From: JBBRWV01 sp038248985
GTDB lineage: Bacteria > Planctomycetota > Phycisphaerae > WQYP01
Assembly (NCBI GenBank): GCA_038248985.1
Contig: JBBRWV010000049.1
Coordinates: 1-23,479, forward strand
DNA: 23,479 bases
Direction: 5' to 3'
The notes beneath the pieces were generated by a model. It worked only from the letters and a program-made list of their open reading frames with translations, ran no database searches and had not been told where the DNA came from. Positions 6,933 to 14,404 of the stretch are shown piece after piece; positions within the stretch are counted from its first letter, which is position 1; the number at the start of each line of letters is the position of its first letter. Position numbers and translations under genes: made by a program.

Positions 6933-7579
6933 TACTTTGCCTCAATATTCGTCTTCGTAATCTTCGCCGGCACGCCCATCGCCTGCACCCGCTCCGGCAA
7001 ATCCGCCGTCACCACCGCGCCCGCTGCTATTACACATCCCTGCCCGATCGTCATCTTGTCCAGCACCACCGCGCCCATCCCCACGTAGGTCGATTCGCCC
7101 ATCGTAATCGCCCCCGCCACATTCGCCCCCGGTTGAATCGTGCAAAAATCCCCAATCGTCGTGTGATGCCCCACCAGCGCCCCGCGATTTACAAAAACGT
7201 GCTTCCCCAGCACCGTATGCGTCGCCACCGTCGCCATCGCACTCACAAAACACCCTTCGCCCAGCACCGCCCGCTTCGATACCCGCGCCGTCGGATGCAC
7301 CAACGTCGCGAAACCCATCCCCAGCGCCGCCACCTGCTCCACAAACTTCCGCCGATGCGTCGTCGATAACGCGCACACCGCCCATTGCGTTCCAGCAAAC
7401 CTCCGCACGTCGTCCACCCAATACACCGGCAATCCCTCGAGCGGCGTATCACAAATGCCGCGCTCCAGATTTTCCACAAACCCCGCCACCTCATACCCCG
7501 GCATGTCCCCAATCAGGTCCATCACCTCCACCGCCAGCGTCCGCGTACCCAATATCAAAATCGGCTTCACCTGCGCCAT
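6932..7579 (-). CDS. NeuD/PglD-type sugar O/N-acyltransferase
   Basis: The 215-residue product has the two-part build of NeuD/PglD-type acyltransferases. A small Rossmann-like N-domain (KPILILGTRTLAVEV, VAGFVEN) may bind a nucleotide sugar. From about residue 95 a left-handed beta-helix of hexapeptide repeats follows (VHPTARVS, AVLGEGCFV, VLGKHVFV, TIGDFCTI, TMGESTYVGMGAVV, TIGQGCVIAAGAVV). The NRGALVGHHTTIGDFC segment holds the catalytic histidine (His138 or His139). Such enzymes acylate an amino or hydroxyl group of a sugar from an acyl-CoA, most often acetyl-CoA. The ATG at 7579 is preferred over upstream starts because GGGAGG lies six bases before it and it overlaps the aminotransferase stop as TGATG. 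That pairing mirrors the PglE/PglD aminotransferase-acetyltransferase order of bacillosamine-type pathways. Confidence 0.88.
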   Translation of the reverse strand: MAQVKPILILGTRTLAVEVMDLIGDMPGYEVAGFVENLERGICDTPLEGLPVYWVDDVRRFAGTQWAVCALSTTHRRKFVEQVAALGMGFATLVHPTARVSKRAVLGEGCFVSAMATVATHTVLGKHVFVNRGALVGHHTTIGDFCTIQPGANVAGAITMGESTYVGMGAVVLDKMTIGQGCVIAAGAVVTADLPERVQAMGVPAKITKTNIEAK

Positions 7580-8697
7580 CACCAGCCTCCCTTGATCAAT
7601 CCGCACACATACTGAATCTCGTCCTCCGTCAAATCCAAATGCAGCGGCAGCGACAACACCCGCCCGCAAAACCGCTCCGTCTCCGGCAACTCCGCCTTCT
7701 CAAAAATCGAATACGCATCATTCCGCGTGTAATGCACCCCAATGATCACGCCGTTGGCGCTCAGCTTGTCCGCCAGTGCATCACGCCTTTCCGCCAGCAC
7801 CGCAAACAAATGATAACTGCACCACCGATCCTCCTCGTGCCGCAGCAACTCCATCCCCCTCACCCCCTCCAACTCTGCCCGATATCGCGCCACCAATTCG
7901 TTCCGCCGCACATTCTCCTCATCCAAAAACTTCAAATGCACCACCCCCATCGCTGCGGCAATGTCATTCATGTGATACCGAAACCCCACCTCCGGCACAT
8001 CGTATTCCCACGGCCGCTCGTGCTGCGCGATCCCCTCCACACGCCGATACGCATCCTTCGTCAGCCCCATGTATCGCAAATTCCGCACCCGCGCCGCCAT
8101 CGCCTCCGTCGGCGTCACCAGCATCCCTCCATCCCCCGTCGTCAGATTCTTGATCGGATCAAATGAAAACGCGCACAAATTCCCGCTGCTCCCCACCCGT
8201 CGGCCTTGAAACTTCGCCCCCGCCGCATGCGCGCAGTCCTCAATAATCTTTAGTCCGTGCTTCTTCGCCTCTGCCCCAATCCCCTCCAGATCACACGCAT
8301 ACCCCGCAAAATGCGTGATCAAGATCGCCTTCGTCCGCGCCGTAACTTTTGCCGCCACGCTCTCGGCCGTCAGATTTCCCGACCGGCCGTCCACATCCGC
8401 AAACACCGGCCGCACGCGCTCATACAGCAACGTCTCATTCGCCCCCACAAACGTCGCCGCCGATGTAATCACCTCGTCCCCCTCCGAAAGCTCCAATACC
8501 CGCACCGCCAGATGCAACGCCGATGTACACGTATTCACCGCCACCGCCAGCCCCGCCTTCACCCCCAGGTACTTCGCAAACTCCGCTTCAAATTCCGCCA
8601 CCTTCGGCCCCATCCCCACCCATCCCGAGCGCATCACCCCCGACGCCGCCGTTATCGCCTCTTCACGAATCCTCGGTTTGAACAGCCTGACTTTCAA
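7579..8697 (-). CDS. DegT/DnrJ/EryC1/StrS family PLP aminotransferase
   Basis: This fold-type I PLP enzyme of 372 residues transfers an amino group, normally from glutamate, to a keto-sugar nucleotide. Landmarks are GPKVAEFEAEFAKYLG (30-45), the cofactor-phosphate segment NTCTSALHLA (55-64), IIEDCAHAAG (151-160) with the pyridine-binding Asp154, and FSFDPIKNLTTGDGG (177-191) with the Schiff-base Lys183. The C-terminal half has the usual GFRYHMNDIAAAMG segment. I chose the TTG at 8697 because AGAGGAG lies five bases upstream and the product then begins MKVRLFKPRI, as is common in the family. An in-frame ATG at 8718 would add seven residues. No sugar dehydratase lies in the window, so its substrate must be made elsewhere. 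It is coupled to the acyltransferase gene downstream. Confidence 0.9.
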   Translation of the reverse strand: MKVRLFKPRIREEAITAASGVMRSGWVGMGPKVAEFEAEFAKYLGVKAGLAVAVNTCTSALHLAVRVLELSEGDEVITSAATFVGANETLLYERVRPVFADVDGRSGNLTAESVAAKVTARTKAILITHFAGYACDLEGIGAEAKKHGLKIIEDCAHAAGAKFQGRRVGSSGNLCAFSFDPIKNLTTGDGGMLVTPTEAMAARVRNLRYMGLTKDAYRRVEGIAQHERPWEYDVPEVGFRYHMNDIAAAMGVVHLKFLDEENVRRNELVARYRAELEGVRGMELLRHEEDRWCSYHLFAVLAERRDALADKLSANGVIIGVHYTRNDAYSIFEKAELPETERFCGRVLSLPLHLDLTEDEIQYVCGLIKGGW

Positions 8698-8796
8698 TGT
8701 CGCTCCTCTTTCGATCATGGGATCATCGCTTCCCACTCCACTATCTTCAACGGAATTTAACTGTCGACACTCACCATCGCGTTTGTGTTGCAATCG

Positions 8797-9708
8797 TCAC
8801 GCGCCCCGCACCATCGCCCGTAGCCCCAATGCGTAGCATTTCCAATCCAGCGGCCGCAGCGCAATCGCCCGCTTCAACCACCCCCGTGCCTCGGCCACAT
8901 TCCCGCCGTTGCTCAACTGCACCCGCGCCAACTCCCGCATCCAGCGCGACCGCTGATACCGCACCACTCCCGCCAAATCCGGCCGCCTTCCCAACAACCA
9001 CCCCTCCACCTTCTCCATCATTGCCAACGACCCCTTGCACATTGCCATCCGCTCCCGCGACCACTGCCCCTCATGTTGCCGATGCAAAACCCCCACCGCC
9101 GAATCCGCCACAATCACTCCCTCCGCCGCCTGTCGCAGCCACATATCCCAATCCGACACCATCCGTATCCTCTCATCAAACATCCCCACCCCTACCAGCG
9201 ACTCCCTCCGCATCATCACCTGCGAAGGACACATCACCATGTTCCGCCGCAGCATTTGCCTCACCGGATCACGCCCCACCACAAACGCCCTTCTCTGTTT
9301 TCTCCGCACCACTCCGTTCTCATCAATGTGCCGGTAATGGCAAAACGTCATCACCGCCTCCGGTCTGCCCTCCAAAACCTCCACCTGCCGCGCAATCTTC
9401 TCTGGCAAAAACAAATCATCCTGGTCCAACAGTGCCACATACTTCCCCCGCGCCTCCGCAATCCCCGTGTTTCGCGTGATCGCCGCGAACCCCCGCCGCT
9501 CCCGATGTACCAGCAATCGCGCCCCCTCCGACAACTCATATTGCTTCGTAAACTCCTCCCCCGACGCATCATCCGCCACGATGATCTCAATGTTCCGATA
9601 CGTCTGCCCCGCCATCGACCGCAACGCTTCATTCAAATATCCCGGCTGCTGATACGCCGTCAGCACCACCGACACCAGCGGCCGCCCGTCCTCTGCGCTA
9701 AGCCCCAT
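8797..9708 (-). CDS. Glycosyltransferase family 2
   Basis: The 303-residue protein is an inverting GT-A glycosyltransferase. Visible are the N-terminal SVVLTAYQQPGYLNEAL (13-29), the nucleotide-binding IIVADDAS (42-49), the DxD-type metal site LLDQDD (93-98) and a later SDWDMWLR segment (185-192) near the acceptor/base region. About 60 C-terminal residues are helical and repeat-like (RSRWMRELARVQL, AEARGWLKRAIALRP) and resemble a TPR pair. No membrane segment is seen, so it probably works at the cytoplasmic membrane surface on a glycan or lipid-linked acceptor. The ATG at 9708 lies inside lipA (11-base overlap); an in-frame GTG at 9726 is possible. The next gene downstream is the DegT aminotransferase, about 100 bases away, consistent with a surface-glycan role. 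Confidence 0.9.
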   Translation of the reverse strand: MGLSAEDGRPLVSVVLTAYQQPGYLNEALRSMAGQTYRNIEIIVADDASGEEFTKQYELSEGARLLVHRERRGFAAITRNTGIAEARGKYVALLDQDDLFLPEKIARQVEVLEGRPEAVMTFCHYRHIDENGVVRRKQRRAFVVGRDPVRQMLRRNMVMCPSQVMMRRESLVGVGMFDERIRMVSDWDMWLRQAAEGVIVADSAVGVLHRQHEGQWSRERMAMCKGSLAMMEKVEGWLLGRRPDLAGVVRYQRSRWMRELARVQLSNGGNVAEARGWLKRAIALRPLDWKCYALGLRAMVRGA

Positions 9709-10645
9709 GCGCTGCCGGCCCCACACCCTGGCTCTGCAAATACTTCAACTCCGCCTGCTCCTCCGCATGATAGCTGCTCCGCACCAGCGGACCGCTCTCC
9801 ACCACCGATATCTTCAAATCCACCATGCAGTACCGCTTGTACTCCGCAAACTGCTCCGGTGTCACCCACCGATCAATCGGCAAGTGCTTCTTCGTCGGCT
9901 GCAAATACTGCCCAATCGTCATAATATCCACCTCCCGCGCCCGTATGTCCCGAAACGTCTGCAGCAACTCTTCATCGTTCTCCCCAATCCCCGCCATCAG
10001 CCCCGTCTTCGTCACAAACCCCTGATCCTTTGCCCGCTGCAAAAGCTCCAGGCTCCGCCCATACTTCGCCTGCGGCCGCACTTTCTTATACTGGCTCGGC
10101 ACGCTCTCCATGTTGTGATTCAAAATATCCGGCTTCGCATCCAGCACCGCCTGCAACGCCTCCCAATCCCCGCAAAAATCCGGTATCAGCACCTCGATCG
10201 ACGTCTTCGGACTGCGATTCCGCACCCGCACAATTGTCTCCGCCCAGATCGTCGCCCCACCATCCGGCAGCTCATCGCGATTCACCGAGGTGATCACCAC
10301 GTGCTTCAACTTCATCAGCCCCACCGCATCCGCCACCCGCCGCGGCTCATCCAGATCCAACTCCGGCGGCCGCCCTGTCGCAATATTGCAAAACCCGCAC
10401 GACCGCGTACACACATCCCCCAGAATCATCACCGTCGCCGTCCCCCGCGCCCAGCATTCCCCCATGTTCGGACACTTTGCCGATTCGCACACCGTATGCA
10501 GCTTGTGCGTATCAATCGTCGAACGCAGATCCTGGTACGCCGGCCCCTGCGGCAACTTCACCCGTAACCAGCTCGGCTTGCGCCCCGGCAACACATGCTC
10601 CGGCCGCCCATCGGTCACCACATTCAAACTTACCAAACGCGACAT
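9698..10645 (-). CDS. lipA: Lipoyl synthase LipA
   Basis: The 315-residue product is lipoyl synthase, a radical SAM enzyme that inserts two sulfurs into octanoyl groups on lipoyl domains of 2-oxoacid dehydrogenases and the glycine cleavage system. Both iron-sulfur sites are complete. The auxiliary cluster is CESAKCPNMGEC (Cys53, 58, 64). The radical SAM cluster is CTRSCGFC (Cys79, 83, 86). The C-terminal RSSYHA motif (289-294), whose serine ligates the auxiliary cluster, is present. The segments SVNRDELPDGGA and NHNMESVP are also as expected. The ATG at 10645 has GAGG four bases before it; a TTG 12 bases upstream lacks a site. It is embedded in a run of envelope-type genes, with LipB absent from the window, and its 3' end overlaps the glycosyltransferase start. 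Confidence 0.97.
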   Translation of the reverse strand: MSRLVSLNVVTDGRPEHVLPGRKPSWLRVKLPQGPAYQDLRSTIDTHKLHTVCESAKCPNMGECWARGTATVMILGDVCTRSCGFCNIATGRPPELDLDEPRRVADAVGLMKLKHVVITSVNRDELPDGGATIWAETIVRVRNRSPKTSIEVLIPDFCGDWEALQAVLDAKPDILNHNMESVPSQYKKVRPQAKYGRSLELLQRAKDQGFVTKTGLMAGIGENDEELLQTFRDIRAREVDIMTIGQYLQPTKKHLPIDRWVTPEQFAEYKRYCMVDLKISVVESGPLVRSSYHAEEQAELKYLQSQGVGPAAHGA

Positions 10646-10726
10646 ATCGCCTCGCAAACAGAAGCATCACCAATCCGCCAATCATACAAAATTCACCCCC
10701 CTCCAACCACCGCCGCCCTTCCCCGC

Positions 10727-11194
10727 CTATTTCACCACATTATTCAACGGATTCACCAGCATGATCGCCACCGCCGTGCAGTAAAAAAACATCCCCAGCA
10801 TCAGCAGCCGAATGCTCACCCGATACGCGTACGTCTTGCGGTTCCGATACTGCAGGCAACGCACCAGCCAGGCCGAGCGATCACTCCCCGTCTGCGCCGT
10901 CAGCCAGTGCAGGTGCAGCACAAACCACACCATCACACCCGCCCCCAACATTGTGATGCTCAACCCCAGAATGATAAATATCTGCGCGTACACATTCGTT
11001 CCCGCTATGATCCGCCCCGAAAAACCCGTCAGCGTGACCACGATCCCGCAGAGCGTCAGCAGCAAATGTGCCCGGTTGTGAATCACCGTAAACTGCCGCT
11101 CCAACGCCCCCATCAGCGCATCAAAATCCTTGTGCTCGTATTCCTTCAGAATCCGCGCATGCTCCTCGTCAAAATTCAACTGATCCCAATGCAT
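10727..11194 (-). CDS. Three-TM hypothetical membrane protein
   Basis: I cannot assign this 155-residue protein to a characterised family. Residues 1-42 are charged and helical (EEHARILKEYEHKDFDAL, then LERQFTVIHNRA). Three hydrophobic helices follow at about 43-63, 68-92 and 127-148, with a basic cytoplasmic-looking loop between the second and third (SDRSAWLVRCLQYRNRK). The layout of an N-terminal amphipathic helix and then TM helices is loosely like SLATT or Pycsar-TM effector modules, but no diagnostic motif is visible, so that stays a suggestion. The ATG at 11194 has GGAG four bases upstream. It sits 38 bases after the EamA-like gene and 81 bases before lipA on the same strand, so it is likely part of the same transcript. 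Confidence 0.75.
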   Translation of the reverse strand: MHWDQLNFDEEHARILKEYEHKDFDALMGALERQFTVIHNRAHLLLTLCGIVVTLTGFSGRIIAGTNVYAQIFIILGLSITMLGAGVMVWFVLHLHWLTAQTGSDRSAWLVRCLQYRNRKTYAYRVSIRLLMLGMFFYCTAVAIMLVNPLNNVVK

Positions 11195-11232
11195 ATCACT
11201 CCGATCATTCCCCCTCGCCGCTCACAAATGAC

Positions 11233-11805
11233 TCACTTCCCCGGCGGCCCCGCCGGAAGACTGCTCGAACTGGTCGGCCCAGTCGCTGGCCCCCGCTCCT
11301 GCGGCTTATGCGCTGCCGGATTAAATAGCAACACAATCACCACCCCCGTAATCGCCAGCACCAACCCCACCAGAAACATCGGATGCGGCACCCGCGCATG
11401 CCCCTTGATCAAATCAATCAGCCACGAAAACAGCACGTTGATAATCGGTGCGCCCGCAAACACAATCGGCGCCACATACGCAATCAGCGGCGGCTTCTGC
11501 GCCCCGGCGTCCCGCAGCGCAAACACCACGCTCAACGCCCCCGCCGCGCCCAACACCCCCGCGATCAACGACAACCATATCCCCGCGCTCGGCCACCCCT
11601 GGTCCGCCGGCGACGCATGGGTCCATATCCACACCCCCGGCACCACGATCGCCATCACAAAATACGCGATCCCCACAAACAAGAACGCCTTCATCGATCG
11701 ATTCGGATTCCCCGCCCCAAACGCCGTCTGCCCATAAAAAATCGTCGGCACATAGCAGCCCCAAAATAACGCTGCCGAAAACGAAAACAGAATCCACGGT
11801 TTCAT
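11233..11805 (-). CDS. EamA/DMT-like small membrane protein
   Basis: The 190-residue product has about five hydrophobic helices (5-24, 40-61, 75-96, 106-130, 141-161) and a Pro/Ser-rich tail (165-190). The last two resemble the closing helices of an EamA/drug-metabolite transporter half (APIVFAGAPIINVLFSWLI, then FLVGLVLAITGVVIVLLF). Typical DMT transporters have ten helices from two such halves, so this is either a half-size member that dimerises or a distant relative. Substrate is unknown. The ATG at 11805 is supported by GGAG six bases before it. It is the first gene of the leftward run that continues through lipA to BKACE, and it diverges from the propeller operon across a 174-base gap. 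Confidence 0.7.
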   Translation of the reverse strand: MKPWILFSFSAALFWGCYVPTIFYGQTAFGAGNPNRSMKAFLFVGIAYFVMAIVVPGVWIWTHASPADQGWPSAGIWLSLIAGVLGAAGALSVVFALRDAGAQKPPLIAYVAPIVFAGAPIINVLFSWLIDLIKGHARVPHPMFLVGLVLAITGVVIVLLFNPAAHKPQERGPATGPTSSSSLPAGPPGK

Positions 11806-11900
11806 CCAAAACTCCAATTTACCCGCCTGTAATTCCCTGAACCGAGCCAAACCCCAGCCTTCCAACATCGTCGCATTTTTCAAACTCCATGCAACGACGC

Positions 11901-11928
11901 GTGACCTTTCGCGTTCCTTGCTTACAAT
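11901..11928 (+). promoter_or_regulatory. Candidate sigma70 promoter of the propeller-ligase-ALDH-ADH operon
   Basis: GTGACC (11901-11906) and TACAAT (11923-11928) are 16 bases apart, about 50 bases upstream of the first propeller ATG, in the 174-base divergent gap. The -10 box is good and the -35 box is weak. No clear promoter for the leftward EamA-like gene could be fixed in the same gap. Confidence 0.35.
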
Positions 11929-11979
11929 AGTGTATTGATCGCTATCTTTACAGCTCGCGCGGTCCTTTGAGGGTACACA

Positions 11980-14358
11980 ATGAAAAACTGCTTTCTCGCG
12001 GCCTCCCTGTTCCTCGCTCTCTCCGCCGCCGCCCTCTCCGTCTGGGCCGCCGACTGGCCCCAATGGCGCGGCCCCGAACAATCCGGCCTCTCCCGCGAAC
12101 GCGCACTCGTCCAAAACTGGGACCCCGACACCGGCGAAAATGTCCTCTGGTCCAACGACGTGGGCGGCATGTCCAGCCCCATCGTCATGAACGCAAAAGT
12201 CTACACCTGGACCCGCGTCGGCGATGTCCCCGCCGGTTCCCCCGATCAACCCACCGCCCTCGCCGGTCCCAACACTCGCGAAGCCCTCGTCTGCGTCGAT
12301 GCCCAAAACGGTAAAATCCTCTGGCAACATCTCGAAGCCGTCACCCAAACCGACCTTCCCTTCCATCGCCTCGGATGGGGCAACGTCGTCGGCGATCCCA
12401 AGGCCCATCGCATCTACGGCTTCGGCGGCCAATGCACCCTCGTCTGCCTCGATTCCGACACCGGCAAACGCGTCTGGTCACGCCAGACCTCCGAAGAATT
12501 CGGCATCATCTCCACCTTCGGCGGACGAACCCCCTCCCCCGCCCTCGACGAAGACCAACTCCTCATGGGCGGCGTCGCCTTCGGCTGGGGCGATCACGCC
12601 CAGGGCCAGCACCGCCTCTTCGCCTTCAACAAATACACCGGCGAACTCAACTGGTCCGCCCCCACCGGCGGTCGACCCGTCGACGCCCCTTACAACACCC
12701 CCGTCGTCGCCGTCATCAACGGCCAGCGCCTCGCCATCTTCGCCGCCGGCGATGGCGGCGTACATGCCTTCCAGGTCCGCACCGGCAAAAAGATATGGTC
12801 GTGGCAGGCCAGCAAACGCGGCCTCAATTCCAGCGTCGTCGTCCAAGGCTCCCGCATCTACATCTGCCATTCCGAAGAAAACTTCGACAACGCAGTCCTC
12901 GGCCGCGTCAGTTGCATCGACGCCGCCTCCGGACAACCCAAAGAAGTCTGGCGCAGCGACGGCCTCGAAGCCGGCTTCTCCTCCCCCGCCCTCGCCGACG
13001 GAAAACTCTACGTCATCGACAACAAAGGCACCGTCTTCGCCCTCCATCTCAGCACCGGCAAAATCCTCTGGCGCAAAAACGTCGGCACCATCGGCAAAGC
13101 CTCCCTCGTCCACGCCGATGGCAAACTCTTCATCCCCGAAGCCAACGGCCGCTTCGTCATCCTTCAGCCTCGCGATGAAAAACCCACCGTCCTCTCCAAT
13201 GTCGAACTCACCGAAAAACTCGGCCGCGAATACGTCATCTTCGGCTCCGTCGCCATCAGCGATGGCCGCATCTATCTTCAGGCCGCCAACAAGATGTATT
13301 GCATCGGCGACAAAAACGCCCAGCCCGTCCCGCCAGATTTCGTCCCTGAGCCCGTCAAAGAAGAACCCCTTCCCAATCTCAAGTCGATCGAGCCCGCCTG
13401 GATTCAAGTCGTCCCCGCCGATGTCGTCCTCCATCCCGGCGAAACCGTCACCCTCAAAGCCTTCGCCTTCGATGAAAAAGGTCGCGCCCTCGGCCCAGTC
13501 AACTGCAACTGGGCCGCCACACCTCTCACCATGCCTCCCCCTCCCGGCGCGCCGCCCGCCACCCCACCCGCCACCGCCGGCAACCTCGCCGGAAAAATCA
13601 CCCTTCCCGAGCCCGGCCCCGCCGCCACCTCCGTTTCCTTCACCGCCGAAGGCACCACCATTCAGGGCGGCACCGTGCAGGCCACCAACGGCGGCATCAC
13701 CGGCGCCGCCCGCATCCGCGTCCTCCCCGCTCTCCCCTGGTCCTTCGATTTCGAAAAAGCCCCCCTCGACAAACCCCCTCTCACCTGGATCGGCGCCGGT
13801 GGCAAGTTCGCCGTCAAACAAGTCCCCGGTGAAGACGCCAACAAAGCCCTCGTCAAAACCGGTGAGATCGATCTCTACCACTCCGCCCGTACCTACTTCG
13901 GCGACGCCCACATGCACGACTACGCCATCGCCGCCGACATCAAGGTCGGCGAAAAAATGCTCGGCGAATCCCGCCAGGTCCCCGACGCTGGCGTCATCAA
14001 CACCCGCTACGTCTTCACCCTCCAAGGCAATCACCAGCGCGCCGTCATCCAGGTCTGGCCCGGTGCCGCCCCCACCGAATCTAGCCCCTCCGGTGCTCTC
14101 GCCAAATCCATCAGTTTTAAGTGGGAACCCAATACTTGGTACCGTATGAAACTCCAAGTCATCCAGGCCGCCGGCAAATCCCTCGTCCAAGCCAAGGCCT
14201 GGCCCCGCTCCGAAAAAGAACCCGACGCCTGGACCCTCAAACTCGAAGATCCCTCCCCCAATACCCAAGGCAGCCCCGGCCTCTTCGGCGAATCCCTCGT
14301 CACCCCCGCCAAGAGCGAAATCTACTATGACAATGTGCTCGTCACTCCCATCAAATAA
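11980..14358 (+). CDS. Secreted PQQ-like beta-propeller protein with Ig-like and LamG-like domains
   Basis: The 792-residue protein has a Sec signal peptide (residues 1 to about 24, cleavage near VWAA|D) and begins the mature part with DWPQWRGP. Residues 25-450 are a BamB/PQQ-like propeller. Blade motifs recur, such as DAQNGKILWQHLE, DSDTGKRVWSR, NKYTGELNWSAP, RTGKKIWSWQA and LSTGKILWRKN. Residues about 465-580 look Ig-like (WIQVVPADVVLHPGETVTLKAF) and include a Pro-rich stretch. Residues 585-792 look like a LamG/concanavalin-type sandwich (PWSFDFEKAPLDKPP ... YYDNVLVTPIK). Domains of this kind bind carbohydrate or protein ligands; no catalytic site is evident, and the PQQ label describes the fold, not a proven cofactor. 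GAGGG lies six bases before the ATG. It is first of a five-gene operon. Confidence 0.88.
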   Translation: MKNCFLAASLFLALSAAALSVWAADWPQWRGPEQSGLSRERALVQNWDPDTGENVLWSNDVGGMSSPIVMNAKVYTWTRVGDVPAGSPDQPTALAGPNTREALVCVDAQNGKILWQHLEAVTQTDLPFHRLGWGNVVGDPKAHRIYGFGGQCTLVCLDSDTGKRVWSRQTSEEFGIISTFGGRTPSPALDEDQLLMGGVAFGWGDHAQGQHRLFAFNKYTGELNWSAPTGGRPVDAPYNTPVVAVINGQRLAIFAAGDGGVHAFQVRTGKKIWSWQASKRGLNSSVVVQGSRIYICHSEENFDNAVLGRVSCIDAASGQPKEVWRSDGLEAGFSSPALADGKLYVIDNKGTVFALHLSTGKILWRKNVGTIGKASLVHADGKLFIPEANGRFVILQPRDEKPTVLSNVELTEKLGREYVIFGSVAISDGRIYLQAANKMYCIGDKNAQPVPPDFVPEPVKEEPLPNLKSIEPAWIQVVPADVVLHPGETVTLKAFAFDEKGRALGPVNCNWAATPLTMPPPPGAPPATPPATAGNLAGKITLPEPGPAATSVSFTAEGTTIQGGTVQATNGGITGAARIRVLPALPWSFDFEKAPLDKPPLTWIGAGGKFAVKQVPGEDANKALVKTGEIDLYHSARTYFGDAHMHDYAIAADIKVGEKMLGESRQVPDAGVINTRYVFTLQGNHQRAVIQVWPGAAPTESSPSGALAKSISFKWEPNTWYRMKLQVIQAAGKSLVQAKAWPRSEKEPDAWTLKLEDPSPNTQGSPGLFGESLVTPAKSEIYYDNVLVTPIK

Positions 14359-14404
14359 CCCATTAAAAACTCTTGCCCCAAAACTCCTGCCAAAAGGTTT
14401 TGCT

